In this document: positions 29,247 through 39,073 of the stretch, piece by piece
How positions within the stretch are numbered: position 1 is the first letter of the stretch
How the letters are laid out: each line of letters opens with the position of its first letter
NCBI GenBank assembly: GCA_927911475.1
Contig: CAKMPP010000035.1
Location: 1-48,856 of the forward strand
Direction of reading: 5' to 3'
Length of the DNA stretch: 48,856 bases
Source: an uncultured Solobacterium sp.
Lineage (GTDB): Bacteria; Bacillota_I; Bacilli_A; Erysipelotrichales; Erysipelotrichaceae
Made by a program: the position numbers and the translations under genes
The notes under the pieces: generated by a model
Seen by the model: only the letters and a program-made list of their open reading frames with translations
Told to the model about the DNA's origin: nothing
The model's database searches: none

Positions 29247-30583
29247 TTAAGCACCGTATTTTCTACGGATAATGTCTGCAACCTTTCCTACTAGACGTTC
29301 ACAGATTTCATCTGTCTCAGCTTCAGCCATTACGCGTAATAGTGGTTCTGTTCCACTTGGACGAACAAGAATACGACCATTACCATTAAGTTCTTCATTC
29401 ACTTCATCGATTGATTTTTGAACTTCTTCATCACCCATTACAAGTGTCTTATCCGTAACCTTAACATTTACTAGTAACTGTGGATAAATCTTTAGTCCTT
29501 CACATAGTTCAATGATACCCTTACCAGTATTCTTCATAACTTCAAGTACAGAAAGAGCCGTTAATAAACCATCACCCGTTGTGGCATGTTCCTTCAGGAT
29601 GATATGTCCACTCTGTTCTCCACCAATTACATAGTTATCGCGGAACATAACTTCAGAGACATACTTATCTCCTACTTGTGTCTTTTCAACTTGAATACCT
29701 TCACGTTCCATGGCTTTATATAAACCAAGATTTGCCATAACTGTTGTAACAATTGTGTTATTTGTTAACTTGTGTTGGTCACGTAGATATTTACCAACGA
29801 TATACAACATGAAGTCACCGTTTACAAGTTCTCCATCTGGACGAACCATAATCTGACGATCCGCATCACCATCAAATGTTAAACCAACAGTATAATTACC
29901 CTTCTTCATCTCTTCACAGAATAATTCAGGATGTGTTGAACCACACTTTGTATTGATGTTGATACCATTTGGCTCATTATGGAAAGCTGTCACTTCAGCA
30001 CCTAATCTTTCAAGTGCTCTCTTGCCGTAAAGGATGAAGAACCGTTTGCACAATCAATCGCAATCTTCCAGCCACTTAAATCTAATGGATATTCCTTTAC
30101 AATCCAATCTAAGTAAATATCAATTCCCTGAGGGTAAGCAATTACCTTACCAATTTCACCATCCTTACGATAAGGAATTGTAACTTTGCCATCAATATAG
30201 TCTTCGATAAGGCCTTCAATATCACTGGATAACTTAAAGCCATCGTTGGAGAAGACTTTAATACCATTATCGTAGAAAGGATTATGACTGGCAGAAATCA
30301 TCGCACCGCAGGCAAAACCATTCTCCTTTGTCAAAAGGCAAATCATTGGTGTTGGACAGTATCCTGCTAGATATGCATCGCAGCCTTCAGACGTAATACC
30401 TGCTGCTAGTGCGTTTTCAAACATGTCACTAGATAGTCTTGTATCCTTACCAATAACAATTTTATTTTTTCCTTCTTTGCTGAAATAGTATCCCAGGTAT
30501 CTTCCAACCTGGAAGGCTCTCTCTGCTGTTAATACTTCATTTGCTTTTCCACGGATACCATCCGTGCCAAAATATCGTCCCAT
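29247..30583 (-). CDS. glmM: Phosphoglucosamine mutase (one frameshift as read)
   Basis: It converts glucosamine-6-phosphate to glucosamine-1-phosphate for peptidoglycan precursors. The N-terminus MGRYFGTDGIRGKAN, phosphoserine loop MISASHNPFYDNG, metal loop TFDGDADRQ and C-terminal phosphate-binding RPSGTEPLLRVM are all present. One base is missing at 30022-30023. Correction gives 445 aa, the normal length. It closes the conserved cdaA-cdaR-glmM trio, in which GlmM is known to bind and restrain CdaA. Confidence 0.96.
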
Positions 30584-30586
30584 ACG

Positions 30587-31975
30587 CTATTCTCCCTCTT
30601 TCTCTTGGGTATTTTGATCACCTAAAACTGTGAGTGTAAGTTTATTGTTTTTTAGGTTGTACTTTACAAGTCCTGTTGATGGTTGTTCCACCATCACTTC
30701 GAACTCATGTAGTCCAGGCTCTGCTGTCGACATATCGATATATAGATAAATATCGTTTGCTGTAATCTTACTGATATTATCTTGCGTACCAAATACCTCT
30801 ACATCCATTGTGGTAATATTATTCTCTTGTGTAGCTTTGTAGTTATGCACATTGTTCTTGTAATTGATTGGAACTGATGTGATTGTTCTTGTTGTAGCTG
30901 CACCAAGTTTTACATCAACGCTAACAGTAGAAACTGTTGATGACGTAATACCTGTAGGAAGTGTAATATCCTGTGATACTGTTGTATCTTTTGTAAGATT
31001 TGAAACATCGACTTCAACTGTAATTTTCTCAATATCAAGTAATGCACTTTCTGTACCATAGATTGTAACAGTCTGTTTATCAGCCACAGCTGAAGCGACT
31101 GCTTGATTATCACCAGGTGTGCCATTAATCTTTACTTCAATTGGAACTGTCTTATTAGGTGAAGTAACTGGTACATATACATGCATGGTTTGAGGTTCAA
31201 TATCTACATTTACAATTTGACCATTCGCATCATAGGCAACAAGTTTTGCATCTTGTTCAAAATCCGCAACCTGATTGGATACATCAATAAGTGCCTTCAC
31301 AAAGGCAATCTGATTTAATGTATCCTGTGAAGCACGTACATCTACTACAGAAGACGCAAACTGAGGAGTACCTACGTTATAAATACCATCCATCTTATCG
31401 CGATGAATAATATCATAAGATAGCGAGAACTGTTGTGTAACTTTCTTCTTGATTGTTACAACCGCATTCGATGGGTTAACGATTGTACTAACTGAATCTC
31501 CAAATCCTTCCGCAATCAACGTTACTGCATGTGTTCCTTCTGTTAAGTTTGTTAGATCTGCGACAACCTTGCCATTTATGGTGCTTGCAGCAGTAACACT
31601 TGTCGCATCACCTGTAATCGTAACATCAGTTGTTGTTGGGATTCCTGAAATTTCATACTCTTGCGTATCATATTGCACATATACCGCAACGTTTTGAACG
31701 GTACGGCTTGTCTTGAGTGATGTCTGATATAGCGATGTAATATCGTTGTAGTTTACAACAACATATAATAGTGCCGCTAAAATCAACGATACAACTTTTG
31801 CATATTTTGCATTAAACAATACACGGTCAATCCCTGTAGAAGCGTAGTGAATGAAATGGATAATCTTCTGTACAAATCGATCATATTGACTTGATATACG
31901 CTTTGATTGATTTGCAAGATGTTTTGCAAGTTCAAGCTTATTATGATCCATATGGTGTTTTTTCTTATTTGCCAT
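30587..31975 (-). CDS. cdaR: CdaA regulatory protein CdaR (YbbR-domain protein)
   Basis: This 462-aa protein has a ~60-residue basic cytoplasmic leader, one membrane helix (VVSLILAALLYVVVN) and an external region made of YbbR-type beta domains. Repeated segments of the form ISGIPTTTDVTITG, INGTPGDNQAVASAV and PINYKNNVHNYKA mark the repeats. In Bacillus and Listeria CdaR binds CdaA and tunes c-di-AMP synthesis from outside the membrane. The start overlaps the cdaA stop by one base (TAATG). The leader before the helix is longer than usual. Frame intact. Confidence 0.92.
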   Translation of the reverse strand: MANKKKHHMDHNKLELAKHLANQSKRISSQYDRFVQKIIHFIHYASTGIDRVLFNAKYAKVVSLILAALLYVVVNYNDITSLYQTSLKTSRTVQNVAVYVQYDTQEYEISGIPTTTDVTITGDATSVTAASTINGKVVADLTNLTEGTHAVTLIAEGFGDSVSTIVNPSNAVVTIKKKVTQQFSLSYDIIHRDKMDGIYNVGTPQFASSVVDVRASQDTLNQIAFVKALIDVSNQVADFEQDAKLVAYDANGQIVNVDIEPQTMHVYVPVTSPNKTVPIEVKINGTPGDNQAVASAVADKQTVTIYGTESALLDIEKITVEVDVSNLTKDTTVSQDITLPTGITSSTVSTVSVDVKLGAATTRTITSVPINYKNNVHNYKATQENNITTMDVEVFGTQDNISKITANDIYLYIDMSTAEPGLHEFEVMVEQPSTGLVKYNLKNNKLTLTVLGDQNTQEKEGE

Positions 31976-33084
31976 TATCGTTCACCTCCTTGCTTATGAT
32001 CAGAGGTATCTGATTGTTTATAATTCGCTTTGTTATGTGTTGGATAACTTGGCGTTGGACGCTTCTTCTTATGTGGAAGTTTTATCGACGCAGCTTTCGC
32101 TGCCGCATCCGCTGCTTCATGTACATCCTGTAATGCATGTTTACTATTTGGTTCCGCGGGAATAACTTCCTCTGCAGTAATCTTACCTGTTTCAAGAATA
32201 GTTTCTTCATTAGCAGCCGGGGTATCATCCATCTTTGTTTGGAGTTCATGCACATCAGCTTCAATAATTGTTTCATCATCGTCATCTTCACTATTTTCAT
32301 CAGTTTGGCCTACAATGATGTGCGTTAGATATTTACGTAATTGTTGTTCATTAACTGAAGTTAACTTACCACCTTCTGCAATTGATACGTTTCCTGTTTC
32401 TTCTGAAACTACAATTGTAATTGCGTCTGTAATTTCACTAATACCAATTGCGGCACGGTGTCTTGAACCATAGCGTGATGGAATATCTGCTGTTGTTGGA
32501 GGGAAGTATGCACTTGCACACGCAATCCTATCACCCTGAATAATCACCGCTCCATCATGCAGTGGCGTTGAAGTAACAAAGATGGAAGTTAAAAGTTCTG
32601 CAGTCACATCAGAATTCAAACGTGTACCCGTCGCAATAAAGTCATCCAGAGGATGAGATTTCTCAATGGAGATTAAAGCACCCGTTTGATCTGCACTCAA
32701 CAAACGGACTGCTGTCACAATATTGTCTACTAGTTTTTCCTTTTCATTACCACTGAGTGAACTCATTCTAGAGAAGAAACTACTCTTACCTAGTCTTTCC
32801 AAATCGTACGGATTTCTGGCTGGAAGATAATAATAACTGCTAAAAATCCCCAGTTAATAAACATGTTTGTTAAAAACTGCAAAGTTTTAAGATTCATGAC
32901 CTTTGCAAGTACATCTACGATGATAACAAAGATAATACCTTTAAATATCTGCATGGTGCTGCTCTTACCACGAACAATACGTAGTGCAGCTAAGATAATC
33001 ATCCAAATTACTACTATATCGATAACTGTCGTACTGAAAGTTAAAAAACTTGTCCCACAATGATGATAAGTTATAGGCTGACAT
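31975..33084 (-). CDS. cdaA: Diadenylate cyclase CdaA with long disordered tail (two frameshifts as read)
   Basis: It makes the second messenger c-di-AMP from two ATP. An extra base at 33043-33048 and a missing base near 32805 split it, and repair gives 369 aa. Three N-terminal membrane helices (VIDIVVIWMIILAALRIV, GIIFVIIVDVLAKV, INWGFLAVIIIFQPEI) precede the DAC domain with LHDGAVII and RHRAAIGISE motifs. After the domain comes about 110 residues of acidic (ENSEDDDDETIIEAD) then Ala-rich and Lys-rich sequence, absent from the usual ~270-residue CdaA. ATG 33084 is chosen with GGGGGA upstream. First gene of cdaA-cdaR-glmM-glf. Confidence 0.93.
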
Positions 33085-33114
33085 TAAACATATCCCCCTT
33101 TCAAATATGTTCTT

Positions 33115-33123
33115 ATTATACCA
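33115..33123 (-). promoter_or_regulatory. Extended -10 promoter of cdaA
   Basis: TGGTATAAT on the minus strand, about 30 bases before the cdaA start codon. No convincing -35. Confidence 0.6.
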
Positions 33124-33151
33124 CACACCACCATGCTCACTATAGCCCATC

Positions 33152-33181
33152 AAAAGAAAAAGATGACCTTATAGGTCATCT
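33152..33181 (-). terminator. Terminator overlapping the nrdB stop
   Basis: GATGACC/GGTCATC, a seven-pair perfect stem, contains the restored nrdB stop codon in its loop. TTTTTC follows on the minus strand. Confidence 0.75.
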
Positions 33182-34220
33182 TCAATTGCACCACTCTTAG
33201 CATATGCGGATGGTCTAGCTTCAAAGAAATCAGTCTTTACCATGTTTGCGTCTGAGTATTGTTTTACCCACTTCATGGATTCTGGTTCCTCTGCATATTC
33301 TTCATACAGATTACCAAAACCTAATGTCGCAAAACGTGTATTACCAAGATACTTGATAATAGTCAGTAACCAATCTGCTTATTTAATCCTGGAATTTCAT
33401 CACCAATTACATAGTGTCCCCATGCAATTTCTTGTTCAACACCTGTATTCATCATATCGCGAATCATCTGAATATTTTCTGGTGTAAATAATTCTGGCTC
33501 TTCCTTCTGTAGTTCAACTAATATATTACGGAATAACCATAAGTGTGTTGATTCATCACGGTTAATGTAACGAATTTCCTGTACACTTCCTGGCATCTTG
33601 CCATTTCTTGCAAGGTTATAGAAGAACATAAATCCAGAATAGAAGTAAACACCCTCTAGAATAAAGTTTGCAATACAAACTCTCAAGAAAGATTGTTTAT
33701 CTTGCTTGGCAACGAACTCATTATAGAGTTCACCAATGAATTCATTTCTCTTTAATAAGTGCTCATCTGTCTTCCACTGATAGAGGATATCATTTCTCTG
33801 TTCAGGAGAACAAATGGAGTCTAGCATGTAGCTATATGACTGTGAGTGAATGCACTCTTGGAATGTCTGGATAGACAAGCATAAGTTAACTTCATTTGCA
33901 GTAATATACTGAGAAATGTTTGGTAAGTTAGCAGATTGTAGAGAATCTAAGTAAACTAAGAAACTCAAAATCTTATCGTACGCCGTCTTCTCTGCCAAGC
34001 TAAGATGCGGATAGTCTGACTTGTCTTGATTCAAGTTGATTTCTTCTGGAACCCAGAAGTTATTCATTGCCTGACGGTACCAATCAGATACCCAGTTATA
34101 CTTCATATTATTGAAGTCATTGATATTTGTTGTATTGAAGTTGATAAGACGACGATTACGTACATCAATATCACCCTCAGGGTTGAATAACGGTTTACGA
34201 TTAATCTGATCTGTCTGCAT
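33169..34220 (-). CDS. nrdB: Ribonucleotide reductase class I beta subunit (one frameshift as read)
   Basis: This is the diiron radical subunit for deoxyribonucleotide synthesis. The iron/radical helix reads TFQECIHSQSYSY, containing the Glu, His and the radical Tyr in the E-x2-H-x3-Y pattern. The later EGVYFYSGF and RDESTHLWLFRN helices carry further iron ligands. One base is missing near 33373. Repair extends it to 350 aa with the usual acidic C-terminus (GAIEDDL) that docks on the alpha subunit. The start at 34220 (MQTDQINRK) has GGAGG seven bases before it. It is 11 nt from nrdA. Confidence 0.94.
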
Positions 34221-34231
34221 GTTTCTACCTC

Positions 34232-36745
34232 CTATGCGGAACAACTTTCACAATCCTCAGGATCTAAGGCCTTAGAACGTGTGTAGTAGATAGTCTTAAC
34301 TCCACAATCATATGCTAGTACATATAACTGTAATAACTGACTCATCTTATAGTCATTTGTAATCCATAAGTTAAAGCTCTGTGCTTGGTCGATATGACGC
34401 TGACGGATACCAGCAGCTTTAACTGACCAAGTCTGGTCAATTGTATGTGCTGTCTTGTAGTACCAATATGTATCTGCAGATAATTCTGGTGCAGTTCTTG
34501 GTAAGATAGAGCCCTTCTTTTCTTCTAAGAAGAAACGATTCATAACAGGGTCAAGTCCTGCTGAAGTACCGATTAAGATAGATGTAGAACTTGTTGGAGC
34601 GACTGCCAATACATATGCATTACGCATACCTGTTGCATGTACTTCTTCCTTTAGTTCTTTCCAACGTGCAGAATCATATCCACGCTGGTCAAAGTACGCA
34701 CCCGTCTGCCACTCAGAACCTTCAAAGAATTGATAGCTTCCACGTTCCTTGGCTAACGCATTACTTGCCTTAATAGATGCATACGCAATATTTTCAAACA
34801 CTTCATCCACAAACTTCAAGTGTTCTTCACTTTCCCACATAATATGGTTCTTTGCAAGCATGTGGTGGTAACCACTGACACCAAGTCCGATAGAACGATA
34901 CTTATGGTTTGTTACCTTTGCATTTGGTAATGGATAGAAGTTTAGATCGATAACGTTATCGAGAGCACGCACTACAGTTGCAGTAACTTCTTCGATTTCC
35001 TTTGGATCTGTCACATTAATATTACCTAAACATAATGAAGCCAAGTTGCATACAACATAATCACCTGGTTTTGTTGTTGTGACGATAACTTCATCACCAT
35101 CCTCTGTCTGAATAACACGAGAAACCTGCTTCACTTCAGACATGTTCTGTGCAATTTCTGTACAGAGGTTAGAACTATAAATCATACCCTTGTGCTTATT
35201 AGGGTTTGCACGGTTAACCGCATCACGGTAGAAAGCAAATGGAGTTCCTGTTTCTACCATAGACTTCAAGATTAAACGTACAACTTCCTTTAATACAAGA
35301 ACACGTTTAGAGATACGATTGTCATGTACACATTCCCAATATCTCTTTTCCCATTCTTCACCATAGAAGTCCTCAAGGCAATAACCCTTTATCATCAGGA
35401 CATCATGTGGATCAAGAAGATACCAATCTTGGTTCATGTCTTCCTTCACCATCTTCCAGAATAAGTCTGGATAGCATACGGCAGGGAATACGTCATGAGC
35501 CTTCATACGGTCATCACCGTTATTTGTACGTAACTGCAAGAATTCAGGTAGGTCTTTATGCCATACATCGAGATATACTGCTACAGCACCAGCTCTTACA
35601 CCAAGTTGGTCAACCGCAACTGCAGTATCGTTGATGACACGAATCCAACGGATAACACCACCAGATGCACCTTCAAAACCACGGATTGATCCACCACGGG
35701 AGCGAACCTTTCCTAAGTACATACCCATTCCACCACCGAACTTACTAACATCAGCAAAGTTAGAAATGGAATGATAGATACCATCCAATGAATCTGGAAC
35801 AGTATCAATAAAACAGCTAGATAACTGATGATATGGCTTTCTCGCATTTGCTTGTGTAGGAGTTGCCATTGTTACCTGATGTAAACTCATCATATCGTAG
35901 AACTTCTTAACCCAACCGATACGATCATTTGTTTCCTTCATCGCTAAATGCATCGCAATGCCAATATACATTTCCTGTGGTGATTCCAATAGGACATGTT
36001 GGTGACTGCGAATCAAATAACGCTGGGATAATAAGTCTAATCCACTATATGTGAATAAGTTATTACGTGTATTGTCAATTAATGCTGCGATTTCATCAAC
36101 TTCTTTATGAGAATAATTTTCTAAGATATATGCTCCATATAATCCCTGTTCAATCATATAGGAGATCTTATGGTAGAAGCTTGTTAGACCAAGTTTTTCT
36201 TCAGTAGCTTTTAAATCACAAGCAATACTATAACTAAGTAAACGTCCAGCAATTCTCTCCCAGTTTGGTTCTTCTTTCGTTGTAAGTTCAGCAGAACTTC
36301 TTGTTAATAAAGCAATTCTATCTTTCAGAGATTGACCTTCTTTAGACATTGTAGAGAACTTCTCATACAATCTCTTTAAGTCATAGTCTGGATAAGCCTT
36401 CTGGATATCAACCAAAACATCTTCCAACTCTTCGTCACCGATGAGTTTCACTAACTCAAGGCGATCATTACGCATCTGTGTGCGCTTTTCACGGTATAAG
36501 ATATAACTCTTTGCGACGTTATACTTTTCATTCTTCATCAAGATCTTTTCAACAGTATCTTGAATTTCTTCAACATCAACTTCTTGACGACCGTCAAACT
36601 GTGCTTCAATCTGCACTAGTAAGTCAGAAAGATATGCTTGATCAACACTTTCATTTACGCTTAGGAACGATTTTTCTATCGCTAAAATAATCTTCGCTCC
36701 ATCATATGGAACAACTTGCCCGTTACGTTTTACTATCCTATCCAC
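34232..36745 (-). CDS. nrdA: Ribonucleoside-diphosphate reductase class Ia alpha subunit
   Basis: This ~837-aa catalytic subunit reduces ribonucleoside diphosphates. It has an N-terminal ATP-cone (VKRNGQVVPYDGAKI) and active-site Cys in YHQLSSCFIDT. The thiyl-radical loop is SSNLCTEI and the partner Cys is in VVCNLASLCLGN. A C-terminal C-x2-C redox pair (DPEDCESCSA) is used by thioredoxin or glutaredoxin. The GTG at 36745 is chosen because GGAGG lies eight bases upstream and overlaps the earlier GTG. Presence of the ATP-cone implies dATP feedback control. Frame intact over its whole length. Confidence 0.95.
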   Translation of the reverse strand: MDRIVKRNGQVVPYDGAKIILAIEKSFLSVNESVDQAYLSDLLVQIEAQFDGRQEVDVEEIQDTVEKILMKNEKYNVAKSYILYREKRTQMRNDRLELVKLIGDEELEDVLVDIQKAYPDYDLKRLYEKFSTMSKEGQSLKDRIALLTRSSAELTTKEEPNWERIAGRLLSYSIACDLKATEEKLGLTSFYHKISYMIEQGLYGAYILENYSHKEVDEIAALIDNTRNNLFTYSGLDLLSQRYLIRSHQHVLLESPQEMYIGIAMHLAMKETNDRIGWVKKFYDMMSLHQVTMATPTQANARKPYHQLSSCFIDTVPDSLDGIYHSISNFADVSKFGGGMGMYLGKVRSRGGSIRGFEGASGGVIRWIRVINDTAVAVDQLGVRAGAVAVYLDVWHKDLPEFLQLRTNNGDDRMKAHDVFPAVCYPDLFWKMVKEDMNQDWYLLDPHDVLMIKGYCLEDFYGEEWEKRYWECVHDNRISKRVLVLKEVVRLILKSMVETGTPFAFYRDAVNRANPNKHKGMIYSSNLCTEIAQNMSEVKQVSRVIQTEDGDEVIVTTTKPGDYVVCNLASLCLGNINVTDPKEIEEVTATVVRALDNVIDLNFYPLPNAKVTNHKYRSIGLGVSGYHHMLAKNHIMWESEEHLKFVDEVFENIAYASIKASNALAKERGSYQFFEGSEWQTGAYFDQRGYDSARWKELKEEVHATGMRNAYVLAVAPTSSTSILIGTSAGLDPVMNRFFLEEKKGSILPRTAPELSADTYWYYKTAHTIDQTWSVKAAGIRQRHIDQAQSFNLWITNDYKMSQLLQLYVLAYDCGVKTIYYTRSKALDPEDCESCSA

Positions 36746-36904
36746 AACTTTTACCTCCACTGAATCCTGTCTTTCAATAGCATAATAAAAAAAGAATTAT
36801 TTTTCTATTTGAATGCCCAATTTTTTCGATAAATTTCCCCTCTAAAAGCCCTATTATTTTGAATGTTGAAAATCCCTCATTTTATTCTCTGAAATCATCT
36901 AATA

Positions 36905-36927
36905 TTTTCATTTATGATGCATGAAAA
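36905..36927. repeat. Inverted repeat TTTTCAT-N9-ATGAAAA upstream of nrdA
   Basis: It lies in the 262-base AT-rich region between nrdA and the small gene at 37007, a region otherwise without genes. The half-site resembles the repeats upstream of the flavin reductase. I could not recognise NrdR boxes or a clear promoter here. Confidence 0.3.
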
Positions 36928-36954
36928 CTTTGCATAATTTTTATTTGAAATATC

Positions 36955-36977
36955 AAAAAAGCCCACCTAGAGGGCTT
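36955..36977 (-). terminator. Terminator of the 54-aa gene
   Basis: AGCCC/GGGCT stem with a seven-base loop on the minus strand, followed by TTTTTT. Confidence 0.7.
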
Positions 36978-37006
36978 GCCAAAAGTAATCAATTCTCATT
37001 GACAGA

Positions 37007-37171
37007 TTATTCCATACCTGCTTTTCTGTATTGTTCATTAACCCACTCTTTGAACTTTTCAGCTGCCTCAACAGCTTCGGCAGGAGCGTCATCTTTTAAT
37101 TTCGCTCCAATCATATATGGCTTATAGATTGATTTTAACTTTTTTATTTCTTCAGGATATATCAGTCTCAT
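37007..37171 (-). CDS. Small 54-aa protein of unknown function
   Basis: I do not recognise it. The frame opens MRLIYPEEIKKLKSIYK, is rich in Lys, Glu and Ala, and ends EQYRKAGME. It is predicted mostly helical and cytoplasmic, with no signal or membrane helix. The sequence AGGGGG stands about seven bases before the ATG and an intrinsic terminator lies about 30 bases past the stop, which argues that this is a true gene with its own transcript. It sits between nrdA and tRNA-Thr. Confidence 0.6.
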   Translation of the reverse strand: MRLIYPEEIKKLKSIYKPYMIGAKLKDDAPAEAVEAAEKFKEWVNEQYRKAGME

Positions 37172-37322
37172 GTAATCATCCCCCTTTATACATTTAGTTT
37201 ATTGTCATCAACTGTTATCTCATTGTACTACCTAAATATATACATGTCATTTTCTTCCTAATAAATCAGCTTTATGAAAAATGCTTTTTAAATGGTGCCA
37301 ATTGTAGGCCACAAAAAAAGAA

Positions 37323-37344
37323 AAAGCCTTTAAAATAAGGCTTT
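37323..37344 (-). terminator. Terminator of tRNA-Thr
   Basis: An eight-pair stem AAAGCCTT/AAGGCTTT with a six-base loop on the minus strand, then TTCTTTTTTT. Confidence 0.8.
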
Positions 37345-37356
37345 ATCTCTATAAAG

Positions 37357-37427
37357 TGCCGCTTAGCAGAATTGAACTGCTCGTTCATCCTTACCATGGA
37401 TGCGTATTACCACTATACTAAAGCGGC
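37357..37427 (-). tRNA. tRNA-Thr(GGT)
   Basis: The acceptor GCCGCTT pairs with AAGCGGC and the discriminator is A. D arm GTAT-AGTGGTA-ATAC, anticodon stem CATCC/GGATG with loop ATGGTAA (anticodon GGT), T arm AGCAG-TTCAATT-CTGCT. Length 71 nt, CCA not encoded. Identity rests on the anticodon. Confidence 0.88.
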
Positions 37428-37462
37428 ATAGCCTTTATATAATAACAAACTACACCTAAAAA

Positions 37463-38026
37463 TCAATAATCCGTACTGTTTTTCAGTTCGTTATAAACAA
37501 CCTGTAAAGGTAGGCCCATAATGGCATAATAATCTCCATGAATCTCTTTAATGTATCTGCCACCAAATCCTTGTATTGCGTAAGCACCTGCTTTATCTCT
37601 TGTTTCTCCTGTATAAATGTAGTCCCAGATTTCTTCATCACTCATTACAGCGAAATATACATCCGCAATACTCGCGTATGTAAAGCACGTCTTTTGGCTG
37701 ATGATGCACAAGCTTGTTAGCACTTGGCTCTTATGGTTTTGAAGTTTCTTTAACATTCGAAAAGCATCTTCATCATCTTCCGGTTTTCCCATAACTTGGT
37801 TATCACATAAAACCAAAGTATCACTACCGATAACAATAGCTTCAGGATGTCGTTCCAATACAGTTTCTGCCTTACGACGGGATAAGTTTTTACTTTCTTC
37901 AACAAGGTCTGCCTGCAAGTCAATGGTCTCATCAATATCAGCCGGATCACAGATAAATGTGAATCCTGTTTTCTCTAATAACTCTTTTCTTCGTGGACTT
38001 TGTGAAGCTAGTACAATTTCTCTCAT
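37463..38026 (-). CDS. maf: Maf-family nucleoside triphosphate pyrophosphatase
   Basis: This 187-aa Maf/HAM1-superfamily enzyme hydrolyses non-canonical or excess nucleoside triphosphates to monophosphates. The N-terminal signature ASQSPRRKELLEKTG, the metal-binding VIGSDTLVL and the DKAGAYAIQGFGGRYI segment are diagnostic. It lies upstream of tRNA-Thr on the same strand. No partner gene such as mreB or radC is adjacent. The frame is intact and the length normal. Confidence 0.93.
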   Translation of the reverse strand: MREIVLASQSPRRKELLEKTGFTFICDPADIDETIDLQADLVEESKNLSRRKAETVLERHPEAIVIGSDTLVLCDNQVMGKPEDDEDAFRMLKKLQNHKSQVLTSLCIISQKTCFTYASIADVYFAVMSDEEIWDYIYTGETRDKAGAYAIQGFGGRYIKEIHGDYYAIMGLPLQVVYNELKNSTDY

Positions 38027-38085
38027 AAATATCCTCTTTCTTTTATTATTTTATGAAAAATTAGGAATTAATGAAAGTGCTTACG

Positions 38086-38094
38086 TGATATAAT
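38086..38094 (+). promoter_or_regulatory. Extended -10 promoter of the nucleotidyltransferase gene
   Basis: TGATATAAT (TGnTATAAT) lies 33 bases before the start codon. AAAGGG is the ribosome site. Confidence 0.6.
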
Positions 38095-38127
38095 TATCAG
38101 AGGAATAAAAATTGAAAGGGATTAAGA

Positions 38128-39036
38128 ATGAAGAAGCCTACATTAGTTATTTTGGCTGCCGGAATGGGTAGCCGCTATGGCGGAATGAAACAGATTGATG
38201 GAGTCGGAAGCCATGGTGAACCAATCATAGAATTTTCTATCTATGACGCAAAAGAAGCAGGATTTGAGGATGTTGTTCTCATCATCCGTCGCGAACATGA
38301 ACAAGCATTCCATGCTGCATTAACAGACCGCGTATCTAAGGGAATGAACGTGAAGTTTGCATATCAGGATATTAACAATGTCCCATCTGATATAACAGTA
38401 CCTGAAGGACGTGAAAAGCCATGGGGAACTACACATGCATTACTTTCATGCAAAGGTGTTGTTGATGGACCATTTGCGATTATCAACGCAGATGACTTCT
38501 ATGGTAAGGATGCATATAAAGTTATCTATAACTTCTTAACAACAGAAGTAAGTGATGACCATTACGCAATGGTTGGTTATGCCGCAAATAACACACTTAC
38601 AGACCATGGAACAGTGACACGTGGTGTATGCCAACAAGACGAAAACGGTAATCTCACAAGCATTGTCGAAGTACAGAAGATTGCTCGTAAGGATGGCAAG
38701 GTTGTTTATGATGACAACGGAACTTGGAAAGAAATGGATCCTAATGCATTAGTATCTATGAACTTCTGGGGATTTACACCTAAGGTATTTGATGACATGG
38801 ATGTATACTTTGATGAATTCATTCATGCAAATATAGAATCTAATCCAATGAAATGTGAATATGTTATTCCTACAACAGTTGGCCAGATGGTTAAGGATGG
38901 TAAGTGCACTGTTAAAGTACTTTCCTCTAAAGACCAATGGTTTGGTGTAACATATCAGGAAGATAAACCACTTGTAGTTGAAAAGATTGCTGAAATGAAG
39001 GAAGCTGGAATCTATCCAGATATTCTTTGGAAGTAA
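38128..39036 (+). CDS. Sugar-phosphate nucleotidyltransferase-like protein
   Basis: This 302-aa GT-A-like NTP-transferase has the nucleotide loop LAAGMGSRYGGMKQIDGVG at the N-terminus. It has a metal Asp pair in FAIINADDFYG and a conserved C-terminal Trp-Phe-Gly-Val segment (DQWFGVTYQED). This resembles UTP- or CTP-dependent sugar-1-phosphate enzymes, but the exact sugar and nucleotide are not evident. Similar genes are common in gut Firmicutes as stand-alone or next to kinases. Here it is monocistronic, with its own promoter and terminator. Confidence 0.8.
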   Translation: MKKPTLVILAAGMGSRYGGMKQIDGVGSHGEPIIEFSIYDAKEAGFEDVVLIIRREHEQAFHAALTDRVSKGMNVKFAYQDINNVPSDITVPEGREKPWGTTHALLSCKGVVDGPFAIINADDFYGKDAYKVIYNFLTTEVSDDHYAMVGYAANNTLTDHGTVTRGVCQQDENGNLTSIVEVQKIARKDGKVVYDDNGTWKEMDPNALVSMNFWGFTPKVFDDMDVYFDEFIHANIESNPMKCEYVIPTTVGQMVKDGKCTVKVLSSKDQWFGVTYQEDKPLVVEKIAEMKEAGIYPDILWK

Positions 39037-39039
39037 TTA

Positions 39040-39070
39040 AGCTCCTGTGCTAAATGCACAAGAGCTTTTC
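39040..39070 (+). terminator. Terminator of the nucleotidyltransferase gene
   Basis: AGCTC-TGTGC paired to GCACA-GAGCT with a five-base loop, then TTTTCTTTTT. Confidence 0.8.
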
Positions 39071-39073
39071 TTT

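Noticed and set aside
36746..37006. Possible NrdR boxes or a riboswitch upstream of nrdA
   Set aside because: I could not find a match to the NrdR box pair or to a known riboswitch core in this AT-rich leader.
36921..37127. Plus-strand 68-aa open frame between nrdA and tRNA-Thr
   Set aside because: It runs through a terminator hairpin and opposes the 54-aa gene, which has the better ribosome site.
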